A stretch of 64,000 nucleotides of DNA from positions 224,564-288,563 of the forward strand of contig NZ_JAAKEL010000004.1 of the NCBI RefSeq assembly GCF_011039205.1, in the 5' to 3' direction. This DNA comes from Dysgonomonas sp. ZJ279 (GTDB taxonomy: Bacteria; Bacteroidota; Bacteroidia; Bacteroidales; Dysgonomonadaceae). The position numbers and the translations under genes are program-made. The notes beneath the pieces are model-generated. The model was given only the letters and a program-made list of their open reading frames with translations. It did no database searches and was not told the DNA's origin. This document shows positions 9,248 through 17,570 of this stretch, piece by piece (the first letter of the stretch is position 1; each line of letters opens with the position of its first letter).

Positions 9248-10543
9248 ATGGAAGCCGAACAAGTTCAAACAGATTTTGATGATATAATAATCTCTATAAA
9301 TTCATGGATGCAAGAGTTACTCACTAAATTGGGGGTTGCTGAGCAATGGATTATTTATACTAAGTTGGTAGTACTGTTAATAATAGTAGCTACCGCAAGT
9401 TATCTTTTGCAGCTACTGGTAAGGAAACTTTTGATATTTGTATCTCAGCGTATTACTAAAGTAACATCCATATCTTTCTTCAAATACGGAATTAACAATC
9501 GATTACCTCATTATCTGGCTCTTATTGTACCATACTCCTTTGTAAGGAGTGTTATACCTATTATTTTTTTCAATTTTAAAAGCCTGATAGTTCCTTGTTT
9601 GAAGATAGCTGATATCTACATGGTATTCATGGTTATATGGACTGTTATGGCTGTAATAAAATCATTTGGAGATATACTTCAAGAAAAACCTGCTTTTCAT
9701 AATAAACCGATGAAAAGCTATATGCAAGTTATCCAAATCGTACTTTTTATATTTGGAGCAGTTGCAATCTTTTCGATAGTCACAGGAAAATCGGCTATGG
9801 CATTCTTTGCAGCAATGGGAGCTGCTTCTGCCGTTTTACTTCTGATGTTTAAAGATTCTATAATGGGGTTTGTAGGCAGTATCCAAATCTCGACTAACAA
9901 CATGGTGCAGATAGGAGACTGGATTACAATGAATAAATATGGTGCAGATGGCTCAGTTGAAGAGATTACACTTACCACTGTAAAAGTTAGGAACTTCGAT
10001 AAAACAATAACTACAATACCAACATATGCTCTGATTTCAGATTCGTTTCAAAACTGGCGGGGTATGCAAGAGTCAGGTGGCAGACGTATTAAGAAAGCTG
10101 TATATATAAAACAATCTGACATTCGTTTTCTAAATGATGATGAGTTAGATAAATTTAAACACATAGATGGGCTAGGTGAATTTATAGCAGAGCATAAGAA
10201 AAATAATAAAAAGATAGAAGGTTCCTCGCCATTAGTTATCGGACCAAGAATTACGAATAATGACCTGTTCATGCAATATGGCATATATTATCTGCGTCAT
10301 CATCCTAAAATTAATAAAACGATGACATTAATGGTTCGCCAGTTAGCCCCGACCCCAGAAGGATTGCCCGTAGAACTATATACATTTACAGACACAGTAG
10401 TATGGGCTGAGTACGAAGCCATCTCGACCGAAATATTTAATCATTTGATCAGTGTCGTTAAATATTTTGATTTACAAATATTTGAAAGTTCGTCGGGTAG
10501 TGATGATTACAATGTTTATATGCGTAAAACTGAGAATGGGTGA
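9248..10543 (+). CDS. MscS-family mechanosensitive channel, YbdG-like
   Basis: This 431-residue inner-membrane protein has about five transmembrane helices in its first 200 residues. The Gly/Ala-rich pore helix (AMGAASAVLLLMFKDSIMG, about 193-211) leads into the MscS beta domain (QIGDWITMNKYGADGSVEE) and the cytosolic cage. Length and topology match the YbdG miniconductance group rather than the short three-helix MscS. It should release solutes on hypo-osmotic shock. It shares an operon with the preceding lipoprotein gene. Confidence 0.9.
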   Translation: MEAEQVQTDFDDIIISINSWMQELLTKLGVAEQWIIYTKLVVLLIIVATASYLLQLLVRKLLIFVSQRITKVTSISFFKYGINNRLPHYLALIVPYSFVRSVIPIIFFNFKSLIVPCLKIADIYMVFMVIWTVMAVIKSFGDILQEKPAFHNKPMKSYMQVIQIVLFIFGAVAIFSIVTGKSAMAFFAAMGAASAVLLLMFKDSIMGFVGSIQISTNNMVQIGDWITMNKYGADGSVEEITLTTVKVRNFDKTITTIPTYALISDSFQNWRGMQESGGRRIKKAVYIKQSDIRFLNDDELDKFKHIDGLGEFIAEHKKNNKKIEGSSPLVIGPRITNNDLFMQYGIYYLRHHPKINKTMTLMVRQLAPTPEGLPVELYTFTDTVVWAEYEAISTEIFNHLISVVKYFDLQIFESSSGSDDYNVYMRKTENG

Positions 10544-10569
10544 TTATTCTACCTAGCAATATAACGGAA

Positions 10570-10607
10570 AAGTTCATAGCATGTCAAAACTATGAACTTA
10601 TTTTTTT
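10570..10607. terminator. Terminator between mscS and the phosphoesterase gene
   Basis: AAGTTCATAG (10570-10579) pairs perfectly with CTATGAACTT (10590-10599) and is followed by a run of seven T. The right arm overlaps the stop codon of the convergent phosphoesterase gene. Confidence 0.75.
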
Positions 10608-11446
10608 AATGTAATTTCTACTATTTCAGGAGGGGCAAAGAAACGAAAGGGAAAACCTCCCATACCAATACCTGATGTGACATACAGAGATATATTATTC
10701 TTTTTTAGCCAGCCATATCTATATTTGTTTCCTGTTTGCATATATTCGGGATGCCCAGTGCTAGGCATAATAGGAGCCCATAAACCAAAAAATGTGATTT
10801 GCCCACCATGTGTATGACCCGATAACATAAGATCTACATGATCGCTATCTAGTACTTCCAAATAGTCGGGGTTGTGAGAAATAAGAATACAAAAATCATG
10901 AATCTTGACATCGTCTGTCGTATTCCCTATAATCTGCACATCTTCCCAGAAATCTCCGACACCACCAATCTTTATACTGTCATTACCCACTTTAATCCAA
11001 TACGATTGATTGTCGCATGAATGAAAACCACATTCTGTCATTTGCTGACTGATAAGTACAGGATCTTCCCAATGATCGTGATTTCCTAATACGAAATAAG
11101 TGCCAGACTTACTCTTTAAGTTCTTTATTTCAACAAAAAAGGGTAGGAGATACCTAGGGTTTTTAGAAACTATATCTCCCCCGATTATTATTATGTCAGG
11201 TTCTCTTTCATTTATTCTATTGACTAGCTTGGCAACATCTTCACTTGTAAAGTACCGGTCGCAATGTATATCTGATATGAATATTATTTTCTTACCTACA
11301 AATCCCTCCGGGATATCTTTGTGAGTAAATGTCAATTTTATCAGCCGGATATTCCTGGCTTCATAATAACTGTACACTAAAGGTATAATAGTGATGAAAA
11401 TGGCCGATATAAGGAGAATCAATATATTCTTTTTCCTAAATGTCAT
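10598..11446 (-). CDS. Membrane-anchored metallophosphoesterase (calcineurin-like)
   Basis: The 282-residue protein has one N-terminal membrane helix (ILILLISAIFITIIPLVYS) and then the full set of binuclear-metal motifs: FISDIHCDRYF, IIIGGDIVS, VLGNHDHWED, LISHNPD and MLSGHTHGGQI. Such YkuE/LpxH-like enzymes hydrolyse phosphodiesters or pyrophosphate bonds of lipid or nucleotide substrates. The substrate here is unknown. Its start overlaps the stop of the pyrophosphatase gene by four bases, so the two are co-translated. Confidence 0.85.
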   Translation of the reverse strand: MTFRKKNILILLISAIFITIIPLVYSYYEARNIRLIKLTFTHKDIPEGFVGKKIIFISDIHCDRYFTSEDVAKLVNRINEREPDIIIIGGDIVSKNPRYLLPFFVEIKNLKSKSGTYFVLGNHDHWEDPVLISQQMTECGFHSCDNQSYWIKVGNDSIKIGGVGDFWEDVQIIGNTTDDVKIHDFCILISHNPDYLEVLDSDHVDLMLSGHTHGGQITFFGLWAPIMPSTGHPEYMQTGNKYRYGWLKKNNISLYVTSGIGMGGFPFRFFAPPEIVEITLKK

Positions 11447-12060
11447 TTTCCGACAAACTCGTTATAATCTTGAATAGATCGCTCAATTACTTCATAAGCC
11501 ACATCTACACCATATACCCCTGTCAATAAGCAGCGAGGCTCTTTATCCCCCGGCAAATCTTTATAAGTGGTGAAATAGTGTTTCAGACGTTCTATAACAC
11601 TGCGCGGAACATCATTTATATCTTTATATTCGCCATAGATAGCATCATTATCCAAAACAGCAATAAGCTTGTCGTCCGCTTTATTATGATCTAATAATCT
11701 AAATCCACCTATAGGGCGTGCTTTCACTATAATGTCGCCATGTGTAATATCCTTTTCTGTCAGAACGCAGATATCAATAGGATCATCGTCTCCTTCTATA
11801 TCAGTCCGATTCAGCTGAATATTCGTTAATTCTGCAACCCTCGAAGCACTTAATGTTTGAGGAATAAAACCATATAAGGCTGGTATTATATTGGAATATT
11901 TCTGAGGACGGTCGATACTCAAATAACCCGTTTCTTTATCCACCTCATATTTTACAGTATCAGTAGGTACTATTTCAATAAATGAAGTTACTACTTCAGG
12001 TGCATTTTTACCAATGCTGATACCATGCCAAGGGTGGGCTTTAAATTTCAATTCATTCAT
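11443..12060 (-). CDS. ppa: Inorganic pyrophosphatase (family I)
   Basis: It hydrolyses cytosolic pyrophosphate and so pulls biosynthetic reactions forward. At 205 residues it is in the usual range. The metal-binding signature is present as EGDDDPIDICVL, and other conserved acidic or lysine segments are YEVDKETGYL and KPIGGFRLLD-like (ARPIGGFRLLDHNKADDK). It is the first gene of a two-gene unit with the phosphoesterase and has a -7 box 33 bases upstream. Confidence 0.9.
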   Translation of the reverse strand: MNELKFKAHPWHGISIGKNAPEVVTSFIEIVPTDTVKYEVDKETGYLSIDRPQKYSNIIPALYGFIPQTLSASRVAELTNIQLNRTDIEGDDDPIDICVLTEKDITHGDIIVKARPIGGFRLLDHNKADDKLIAVLDNDAIYGEYKDINDVPRSVIERLKHYFTTYKDLPGDKEPRCLLTGVYGVDVAYEVIERSIQDYNEFVGK

Positions 12061-12092
12061 TTCTATATTACTTATCTAATTTATAATAAAAA

Positions 12093-12100
12093 CAAATATA
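12093..12100 (-). promoter_or_regulatory. -7 promoter box for ppa
   Basis: On the minus strand the box is TATATTTG, an exact TAnnTTTG. It lies 33 bases before the ppa start. No strong -33 element is seen. Confidence 0.4.
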
Positions 12101-12210
12101 CATAAAGATTGTTAAAACATCATCTTTTGCTTACAAATATGAAAACAGGATTCAAGTATAAAACTTAAACCCTGTTTTTTTCTATTTACCAAAAAATTCG
12201 AACGGTCACA

Positions 12211-14427
12211 TTAGTGACAAAATATGTTAGCTCTATATGTAGCCAAGGACGGCGATAAATGTATATTTTCCCAGTCTATAACTCCGCAAATACGTATATT
12301 ATCATTTGTTAATAATGCGCACTGCCCTATATTCAAACTTGTTAGATTTGTCATGCCAGACAAATTTATAGAACTCAGATTATTGAACTCGGTAACCTGC
12401 AATGCCTTTAAATTACTTAATCCAGAAACAAATGAAATATCGTTAACAGATGAAGAATTATATAATGTCAACGATAAATTTGCTAATCCCGATATTGGAG
12501 ATAAATCGATTGTATTTGCCAAATAATACATACTTAATGATTTCAGTTTAGGAAGTCCTGACAACGAAGATATGTCGTTTAGTTGCGAAGCTCCGACAAT
12601 CAGACTCTCAAGATTATTCAGTCCAGCCAGAGGGGTTAGATTACTTACTTTTGAGCCTTTTATATCCAAATATTTAAGGGTATGCAAACCGGATAAACCC
12701 GAAATATCATTTATTCTCGCTCCGCCAATTGCTAAAAACTCAAGATTGTCAAGGTCGACTAGGGGTTCCATAGTTATGGTTCTCGAAGTATTAACAGTAA
12801 AATAATAGAATTCTTTAAGGCTTTTCAATTTAGATAAAAAAGATAGATCACTAATATTTGTCGTAGATAAATCAATTGTTCTGAGATTATTCATATTATT
12901 TAGGGATAGCTTTTCCAAATTATCACATTCGAGAAAACTAATATATTCTATTGTATTCATATTCGTCATAGTAACTTCAATAAGTGTTCTAAGGAATGTA
13001 CAGTCCAACGTCTCAAGTTTTGGCATATTATTGAGATTCACTTTTTTAATAGCTAGACAAAATTCAAAATCGATCAATTCCAAACTAGGAAGGTCTTGCA
13101 ATTCTATATTTTCCATCATATCGCAATTTTGCATAGATAGAATTTTCAGCCCCATGCTTCCGGAAACAGGGCTTATGTCTGTTATATTTGTGTGACAAAG
13201 GTCAATGATTGCCAATTCGGAAAGTTTGTTAAAGTCCGATGATAATTTTTTAATATTTGTATTATCAAAGTCTATTTCTACCACTCTTAGTTTGCCGGCT
13301 ATCAATTTCCATACTACGCCCTTCCATTTTGTCACATCATTTTCTTCAGCCCAGTTAGCCTCTTCTATACTGCGCATGACACTGGTAGGTCCGGCTGGTT
13401 TCAAAACACAAACAGTCAACTTCTTTCCTTCTGCCTGCAATAGTTCGTTGTTAACCTTTAGCAGATTCAGCAGGATTTCTTTATCGTTGATATCTTCATT
13501 ACCCAATACTACATCTTCTCCGTTTTCTTCGCCCCATTCTTCAATATTTCCATTAGCAAGCATACCGTTCTTTATGGTTATATTGAGCTTGTGTTTTTTC
13601 CCTTTTTTCAGCGTTGCAAAGGTTTTCGACAATTCGTGCTTATATTCTTTGTCTCCTTGTTTAATTATCAACACAGCATTATCCGATTCTATTGAAGACA
13701 ATACACTCTCATACTTATTGTTCTTTTTATTCAGAGGTATGCTGAACGTAGATTCTTTGCTGCTTTCTTCGGTTTTCAGAAGACCGGTTTTCACGTCAAA
13801 TAATACTTTGCCGGGAGTATTTTGGATCTTAACTTCTAAACTACTGTTATCCGACGATGCGATAGACATGCTTAGCATCGAAAGCTGATGTTTGAATACC
13901 AAAGAAACCGGAGTATTTTGATCGGCTGTCGCATATCCATTGTTTCCATTATTGGCAGTGGCATACAGTAAATCCAGCTTGCTCAAATCCGTCTGATCTG
14001 TTAGATCTATCGCTACTTCGTTTTCCTGCCATTCATTATTATCAATAAATGGATAATAGGCTTTAAATACCAACCTTTTTCCATCTTCAGGATAATAAAT
14101 TTTCTCACCCACTGCTTCGAAAGCTGTAGCATTATTACTTTCCAATGCCCTGAATTGTAAATTTTTATATTCGCTCAAGATTTCTGTAGACTCCTTATTT
14201 ACAACTAAAACACCAATTTTATCATTGACCTCCCATTTGGATTTATCCGGATTCAATTCATCTTGTGTAATTTTAGTTGATTTTTCTTGATTATCTATGG
14301 TCATTGCAGACTCGAATCTCACTTCATTGTTATTCTGGAAATTATTTTCCTGAGTGTTATCGTCGCATCCACTTAGTAAAATCAGAGAGGTTATAAATGT
14401 AACCGCTCTTAAACAGATTGTTTTCAT
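12211..14427 (-). CDS. Surface lipoprotein: fimbrillin-like N-terminus joined to leucine-rich repeats
   Basis: This 738-residue protein has a lipoprotein signal (lipobox LLSGC, cysteine at about 21). Residues of about 30-290 resemble the fimbrillin/Mfa-like family, with elements such as DKIGVLVV, KAYYPF and VSLVFKHQLS. A middle segment (about 310-400) leads into LRRs from about 400 to 720. These use an internalin-like spacing with units such as LSGLHTLKYLDIKG and LAGLNNLESLIVG. It is probably displayed on the cell surface and binds a protein or glycan, but this is inferred from the architecture. It stands alone, with 282 bases of AT-rich sequence upstream in which I find no confident promoter. 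Confidence 0.75.
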   Translation of the reverse strand: MKTICLRAVTFITSLILLSGCDDNTQENNFQNNNEVRFESAMTIDNQEKSTKITQDELNPDKSKWEVNDKIGVLVVNKESTEILSEYKNLQFRALESNNATAFEAVGEKIYYPEDGKRLVFKAYYPFIDNNEWQENEVAIDLTDQTDLSKLDLLYATANNGNNGYATADQNTPVSLVFKHQLSMLSMSIASSDNSSLEVKIQNTPGKVLFDVKTGLLKTEESSKESTFSIPLNKKNNKYESVLSSIESDNAVLIIKQGDKEYKHELSKTFATLKKGKKHKLNITIKNGMLANGNIEEWGEENGEDVVLGNEDINDKEILLNLLKVNNELLQAEGKKLTVCVLKPAGPTSVMRSIEEANWAEENDVTKWKGVVWKLIAGKLRVVEIDFDNTNIKKLSSDFNKLSELAIIDLCHTNITDISPVSGSMGLKILSMQNCDMMENIELQDLPSLELIDFEFCLAIKKVNLNNMPKLETLDCTFLRTLIEVTMTNMNTIEYISFLECDNLEKLSLNNMNNLRTIDLSTTNISDLSFLSKLKSLKEFYYFTVNTSRTITMEPLVDLDNLEFLAIGGARINDISGLSGLHTLKYLDIKGSKVSNLTPLAGLNNLESLIVGASQLNDISSLSGLPKLKSLSMYYLANTIDLSPISGLANLSLTLYNSSSVNDISFVSGLSNLKALQVTEFNNLSSINLSGMTNLTSLNIGQCALLTNDNIRICGVIDWENIHLSPSLATYRANIFCH

Positions 14428-14709
14428 AAAATTTAATGTTAAAATTGTTAATAATGGAAGGTGTTAATAAATATATTTTATATACATAATATAAGACGTA
14501 GTTTAGTTAACAAATCGTAAAGTTTTATTGTTGCAAATATAAATACAAATATTGAGACTATGAAGCATTATGTGTATACATTTTTTAAATAATCTGATTA
14601 CGAGTTGATTATTTCCTTTTTTGTCAGGGAAAATTCTTTTCAACAAAATACTATATTTTAAGATTTCTTTTGCAGATTCTATCATTTGAAATACTTTTCT
14701 TTGTAGTAG

Positions 14710-15978
14710 ATGAATGATAACGTACTCGAAAAACTTACAGTTCTGGCAGAATCGGCAAAATACGATGTCTCCTGTTCTTCCAGTGGTACTATCCGAAAAA
14801 ATAAAGCGGGTAGTATTGGAAATACTGTAGGTGGAATGGGTATATGCCATAGCTTCACCGAAGATGGAAGGTGTGTTTCTTTGCTGAAAATAATGCTGAC
14901 TAACAATTGTATCTATGATTGTGCATACTGTATCAATCGGAGAAGTAATGACATTCGGCGTGCGACCTTCACTGTACAGGAACTAGTCGAATTAACTATC
15001 GAATTTTATCGTCGTAATTATATAGAGGGTCTTTTCCTTAGCTCGGGAGTAATAAATAATCCCGATTATACGATGGAACGTATGGTGAGAGTAGTTAAAG
15101 AACTTCGTACCACTTATCGCTATAATGGGTATATCCATATGAAAAGCATACCAGGTGCTAGTCAGGAACTCGTTAACGAAGCCGGCCTATACGCTGATCG
15201 TATGAGTGTAAATATAGAAATACCCACCGAACAGAATCTCAAGTTGCTAGCTCCCGAGAAAGATCATATAAGCGTTTACAAACCTATGCAATATATTCAG
15301 CAGGGAATGTTGCAAAGTTTAGAAGATCGCCGCAAATTCCGTTCAGCTCCGCGATTTGTTCCTGCGGGACAGAGTACCCAGATGATTGTAGGTGCCACAT
15401 CGGAGAGTGATAAAGATATCCTAAGTGTATCATCAGCACTATATAGGCGACCTAGTATGAAAAGGGTGTATTATTCAGGGTTTATTCCTGTCAATAGTTA
15501 TGATAACCGCCTACCTGCGATCAAACAAGCGCCATTGGTAAGGGAAAACAGATTGTATCAGGCTGATTGGCTGATGCGTTTCTATCAGTTTAATGCCAAT
15601 GAGATAGTTGATGATGCCTATCCTAATCTTGATTTAGAAATAGATCCCAAACTTTCGTGGGCATTACGACATCCCGAAATGTTTCCCGTCGATGTCAATA
15701 AGGCTGATTATGCTTTAATACTCCGCATTCCCGGTATTGGTGTTAAGTCAGCACAGTTAATCGTAACTTCGAGAAGATACGGCAAACTGAATGCGATGCA
15801 GCTTAAGAAAATGGGGATCGTGATGAAAAAGGCACAGTATTTTATCACTTGTAACGAGTTACCGATGTACACTGTGCATGAAGCAACTCCTGAATATGTA
15901 CGAAAAATACTTACAGAGCCCAAGAAGCATAAGGGCGATCAGGATCAGCGACAATTAGCTATTATTTTTCCCGATTGA
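14710..15978 (+). CDS. Radical SAM protein of the UDG-linked, putative DNA modification/repair family
   Basis: The protein has 422 residues. The iron-sulfur cysteines sit in NNCIYDCAYC (C67, C71, C74), a CxxxCxxC radical-SAM motif. A C-terminal helix-hairpin-helix element (ILRIPGIGVKSAQLIV, about 337-352) suggests contact with DNA. This combination is the family annotated as a radical SAM protein linked to uracil-DNA glycosylase. Its partner normally carries the DUF4130 domain and is the very next gene, two bases downstream. The chemistry is not established. A role in DNA base modification or repair is inferred from family and partner. Confidence 0.85.
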   Translation: MNDNVLEKLTVLAESAKYDVSCSSSGTIRKNKAGSIGNTVGGMGICHSFTEDGRCVSLLKIMLTNNCIYDCAYCINRRSNDIRRATFTVQELVELTIEFYRRNYIEGLFLSSGVINNPDYTMERMVRVVKELRTTYRYNGYIHMKSIPGASQELVNEAGLYADRMSVNIEIPTEQNLKLLAPEKDHISVYKPMQYIQQGMLQSLEDRRKFRSAPRFVPAGQSTQMIVGATSESDKDILSVSSALYRRPSMKRVYYSGFIPVNSYDNRLPAIKQAPLVRENRLYQADWLMRFYQFNANEIVDDAYPNLDLEIDPKLSWALRHPEMFPVDVNKADYALILRIPGIGVKSAQLIVTSRRYGKLNAMQLKKMGIVMKKAQYFITCNELPMYTVHEATPEYVRKILTEPKKHKGDQDQRQLAIIFPD

Positions 15979-15979
15979 T

Positions 15980-16747
15980 ATGATAGTATTCTTCTACGAT
16001 AAAACATTCGAAGGCCTATTAACTGCTGTTTTTGATGCTTATAGTCGAAAAATATTCCCTGATAAATTGTTGGTGGAAGGTGATGTTGCACCAATGTTTA
16101 TGGAAGAAAGTTATACTGTAATGACTCAGAGTGACAAAGCATCTCGAGTATGGAAGGCTTTACACGAAAAGCTATCAAAATCTGCGTGTAATATGCTTTC
16201 GTACGTATGGCTATCAGAGTTAGATGGTAGCGACGACCTTATATTCCGATATATTCGTAAGGCATTCGATAATAAGTCATCGGTATCTATAGAAATGAAT
16301 TTTGGAGACAATGATATTTTAGAAGTTCATCAACTTGCAAAGAAAGTAGACAAGGAACAACACTCTTTAAAGCAATTCATACGTTTTCAAAAAGCAGCTG
16401 ACGATATTTATTTTGCCCCCATCGTCCCTCTCTATAATGCGCTTCCGTTAGCGATAGATCATTTTACCGATCGGTTTTCGGATCAAAAGTGGGTAATTTA
16501 TGATCTGAAACGTAAATACGGTTATTACTATGATTTAAAGACCACTGTGGAGATTACATTGACTGATGACGATCATATTTTAAGCGGAAAACTGGACGAA
16601 TCGCTGATGGCAGAAGACGAGAAATTATTTCAGGATCTATGGAAAGGCTACTTTAAGGCGATGACTATCAAAGAACGTATCAACCTAAAACTTCAGCGCC
16701 AACATATGCCCAAAAGATTTTGGAAATATCTAACTGAAAAACAATAA
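15980..16747 (+). CDS. DUF4130 protein, partner of the radical SAM DNA-metabolism protein
   Basis: The protein has 255 residues and no signal peptide or membrane segment. The start MIVFFYDKTFEGLLTAVFDA and the central region FIRFQKAADDIYFAPIVPLY are characteristic of the DUF4130 (SAM_7_link) family. In other bacteria this domain is often fused to a family 4 uracil-DNA glycosylase. Here the glycosylase domain is absent and only the stand-alone form is present. It lies two bases after the radical SAM gene and is surely co-expressed. Its function is unproven. Confidence 0.8.
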   Translation: MIVFFYDKTFEGLLTAVFDAYSRKIFPDKLLVEGDVAPMFMEESYTVMTQSDKASRVWKALHEKLSKSACNMLSYVWLSELDGSDDLIFRYIRKAFDNKSSVSIEMNFGDNDILEVHQLAKKVDKEQHSLKQFIRFQKAADDIYFAPIVPLYNALPLAIDHFTDRFSDQKWVIYDLKRKYGYYYDLKTTVEITLTDDDHILSGKLDESLMAEDEKLFQDLWKGYFKAMTIKERINLKLQRQHMPKRFWKYLTEKQ

Positions 16748-16831
16748 GATATCCCCAATAGGTGAAATACACAACATTTTTTAACGCTTTTTGCCCTTCA
16801 ATAATGATTTTATTTTCTCACATTTGCATTG

Positions 16832-16845
16832 TGAACGATCGTTCA
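16832..16845. promoter_or_regulatory. 14-bp palindromic operator upstream of the TetR-family gene
   Basis: TGAACGATCGTTCA is a perfect inverted repeat centred 23 bases before the tetR start. It sits just downstream of a -7-like CACATTTG at 16819-16826. An identical copy precedes lpxC at 17493. Its position over the likely transcription start fits autorepression by the TetR protein. Confidence 0.8.
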
Positions 16846-16861
16846 TTTATAGATATTATTT

Positions 16862-17476
16862 ATGAAATATAGTAGAGAGTACATATTAAGAAATGCCTTC
16901 GACGTCTTTATGACAAAAGGATACGACAGCGCATCTATTTCAGTTTTACAAAAAGAACTGAACATGTCAAGAGGCGTGTTATACAGATATTTCGAAAGCA
17001 AGGAAGAACTTTTCTTAGCAGTAATAGATGAGTATTTTTTCAAAGTATATGATAGAATATCGCAAAATGTCGATGTGCAAAAAACCACGGAAACATTTAT
17101 TGAAACTATGCATCGCCGACAAAAATTGATGGCTACTGTTTTTATAAAATCTGGTGTTACACATATAGCATTTCTAAACTATACGGCATTAATTATACAA
17201 GCAGCTAAGCATTATCCTAATTTTGTTACCCGCTTTAAAGAAATTTATTCACGTATTGTAAACAATTGGGAGATAGTATTAAAAAACAGTATAGAATCGA
17301 AAGAGATAAGAGCAGATATCGATATAAAAATAATGAGCACCCTGTTTGTAAATGCATGTCTAAAGGAAACCTCTGATCAGGATTTTGATGAATCAAAATT
17401 TGCCTTAGACATAATGAGGGATATAGATAGGCGAAAAGAAGTTATGGATTATTTATTCACTTTGATAAAAGTATAA
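16862..17476 (+). CDS. TetR-family transcriptional repressor
   Basis: The protein has 204 residues. An N-terminal TetR DNA-binding domain (about 5-50) contains the turn and recognition helix ISVLQKELNMSRGVLYRYF followed by ESKEELFLAVI. The C-terminal helical ligand-binding domain has no family signature that names an inducer. Identical 14-bp palindromes flank the gene, one before its own start and one between its stop and lpxC. The simplest reading is that it represses itself and lpxC. The regulatory link is inferred from sequence. Confidence 0.85.
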   Translation: MKYSREYILRNAFDVFMTKGYDSASISVLQKELNMSRGVLYRYFESKEELFLAVIDEYFFKVYDRISQNVDVQKTTETFIETMHRRQKLMATVFIKSGVTHIAFLNYTALIIQAAKHYPNFVTRFKEIYSRIVNNWEIVLKNSIESKEIRADIDIKIMSTLFVNACLKETSDQDFDESKFALDIMRDIDRRKEVMDYLFTLIKV

Positions 17477-17492
17477 TTTTTTCATATAATAA

Positions 17493-17506
17493 TGAACGAT
17501 CGTTCA
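17493..17506. promoter_or_regulatory. Second copy of the 14-bp palindromic operator, upstream of lpxC
   Basis: TGAACGATCGTTCA occurs again, 16 bases after the tetR stop and 64 bases before the lpxC start. It is identical to the copy at 16832-16845. This points to lpxC being a direct target of the neighbouring TetR protein. Confidence 0.8.
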
Positions 17507-17570
17507 CGAATAAATATCAATAAAATAGAAATAAATCAAGTATACACTTTCATTAATTCACCATATAGTT

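Noticed and set aside
12240..13200. Regularly spaced similar segments suggesting a CRISPR or DNA repeat array
   Set aside because: The similarity is at protein level only: they encode leucine-rich repeats and the DNA units differ.
13205..13888. 227-codon open frame on the plus strand
   Set aside because: It is antisense to the fimbrillin/LRR gene, low in complexity (Ser/Leu/Phe rich) and has no family signature. The minus-strand reading is clearly the gene.
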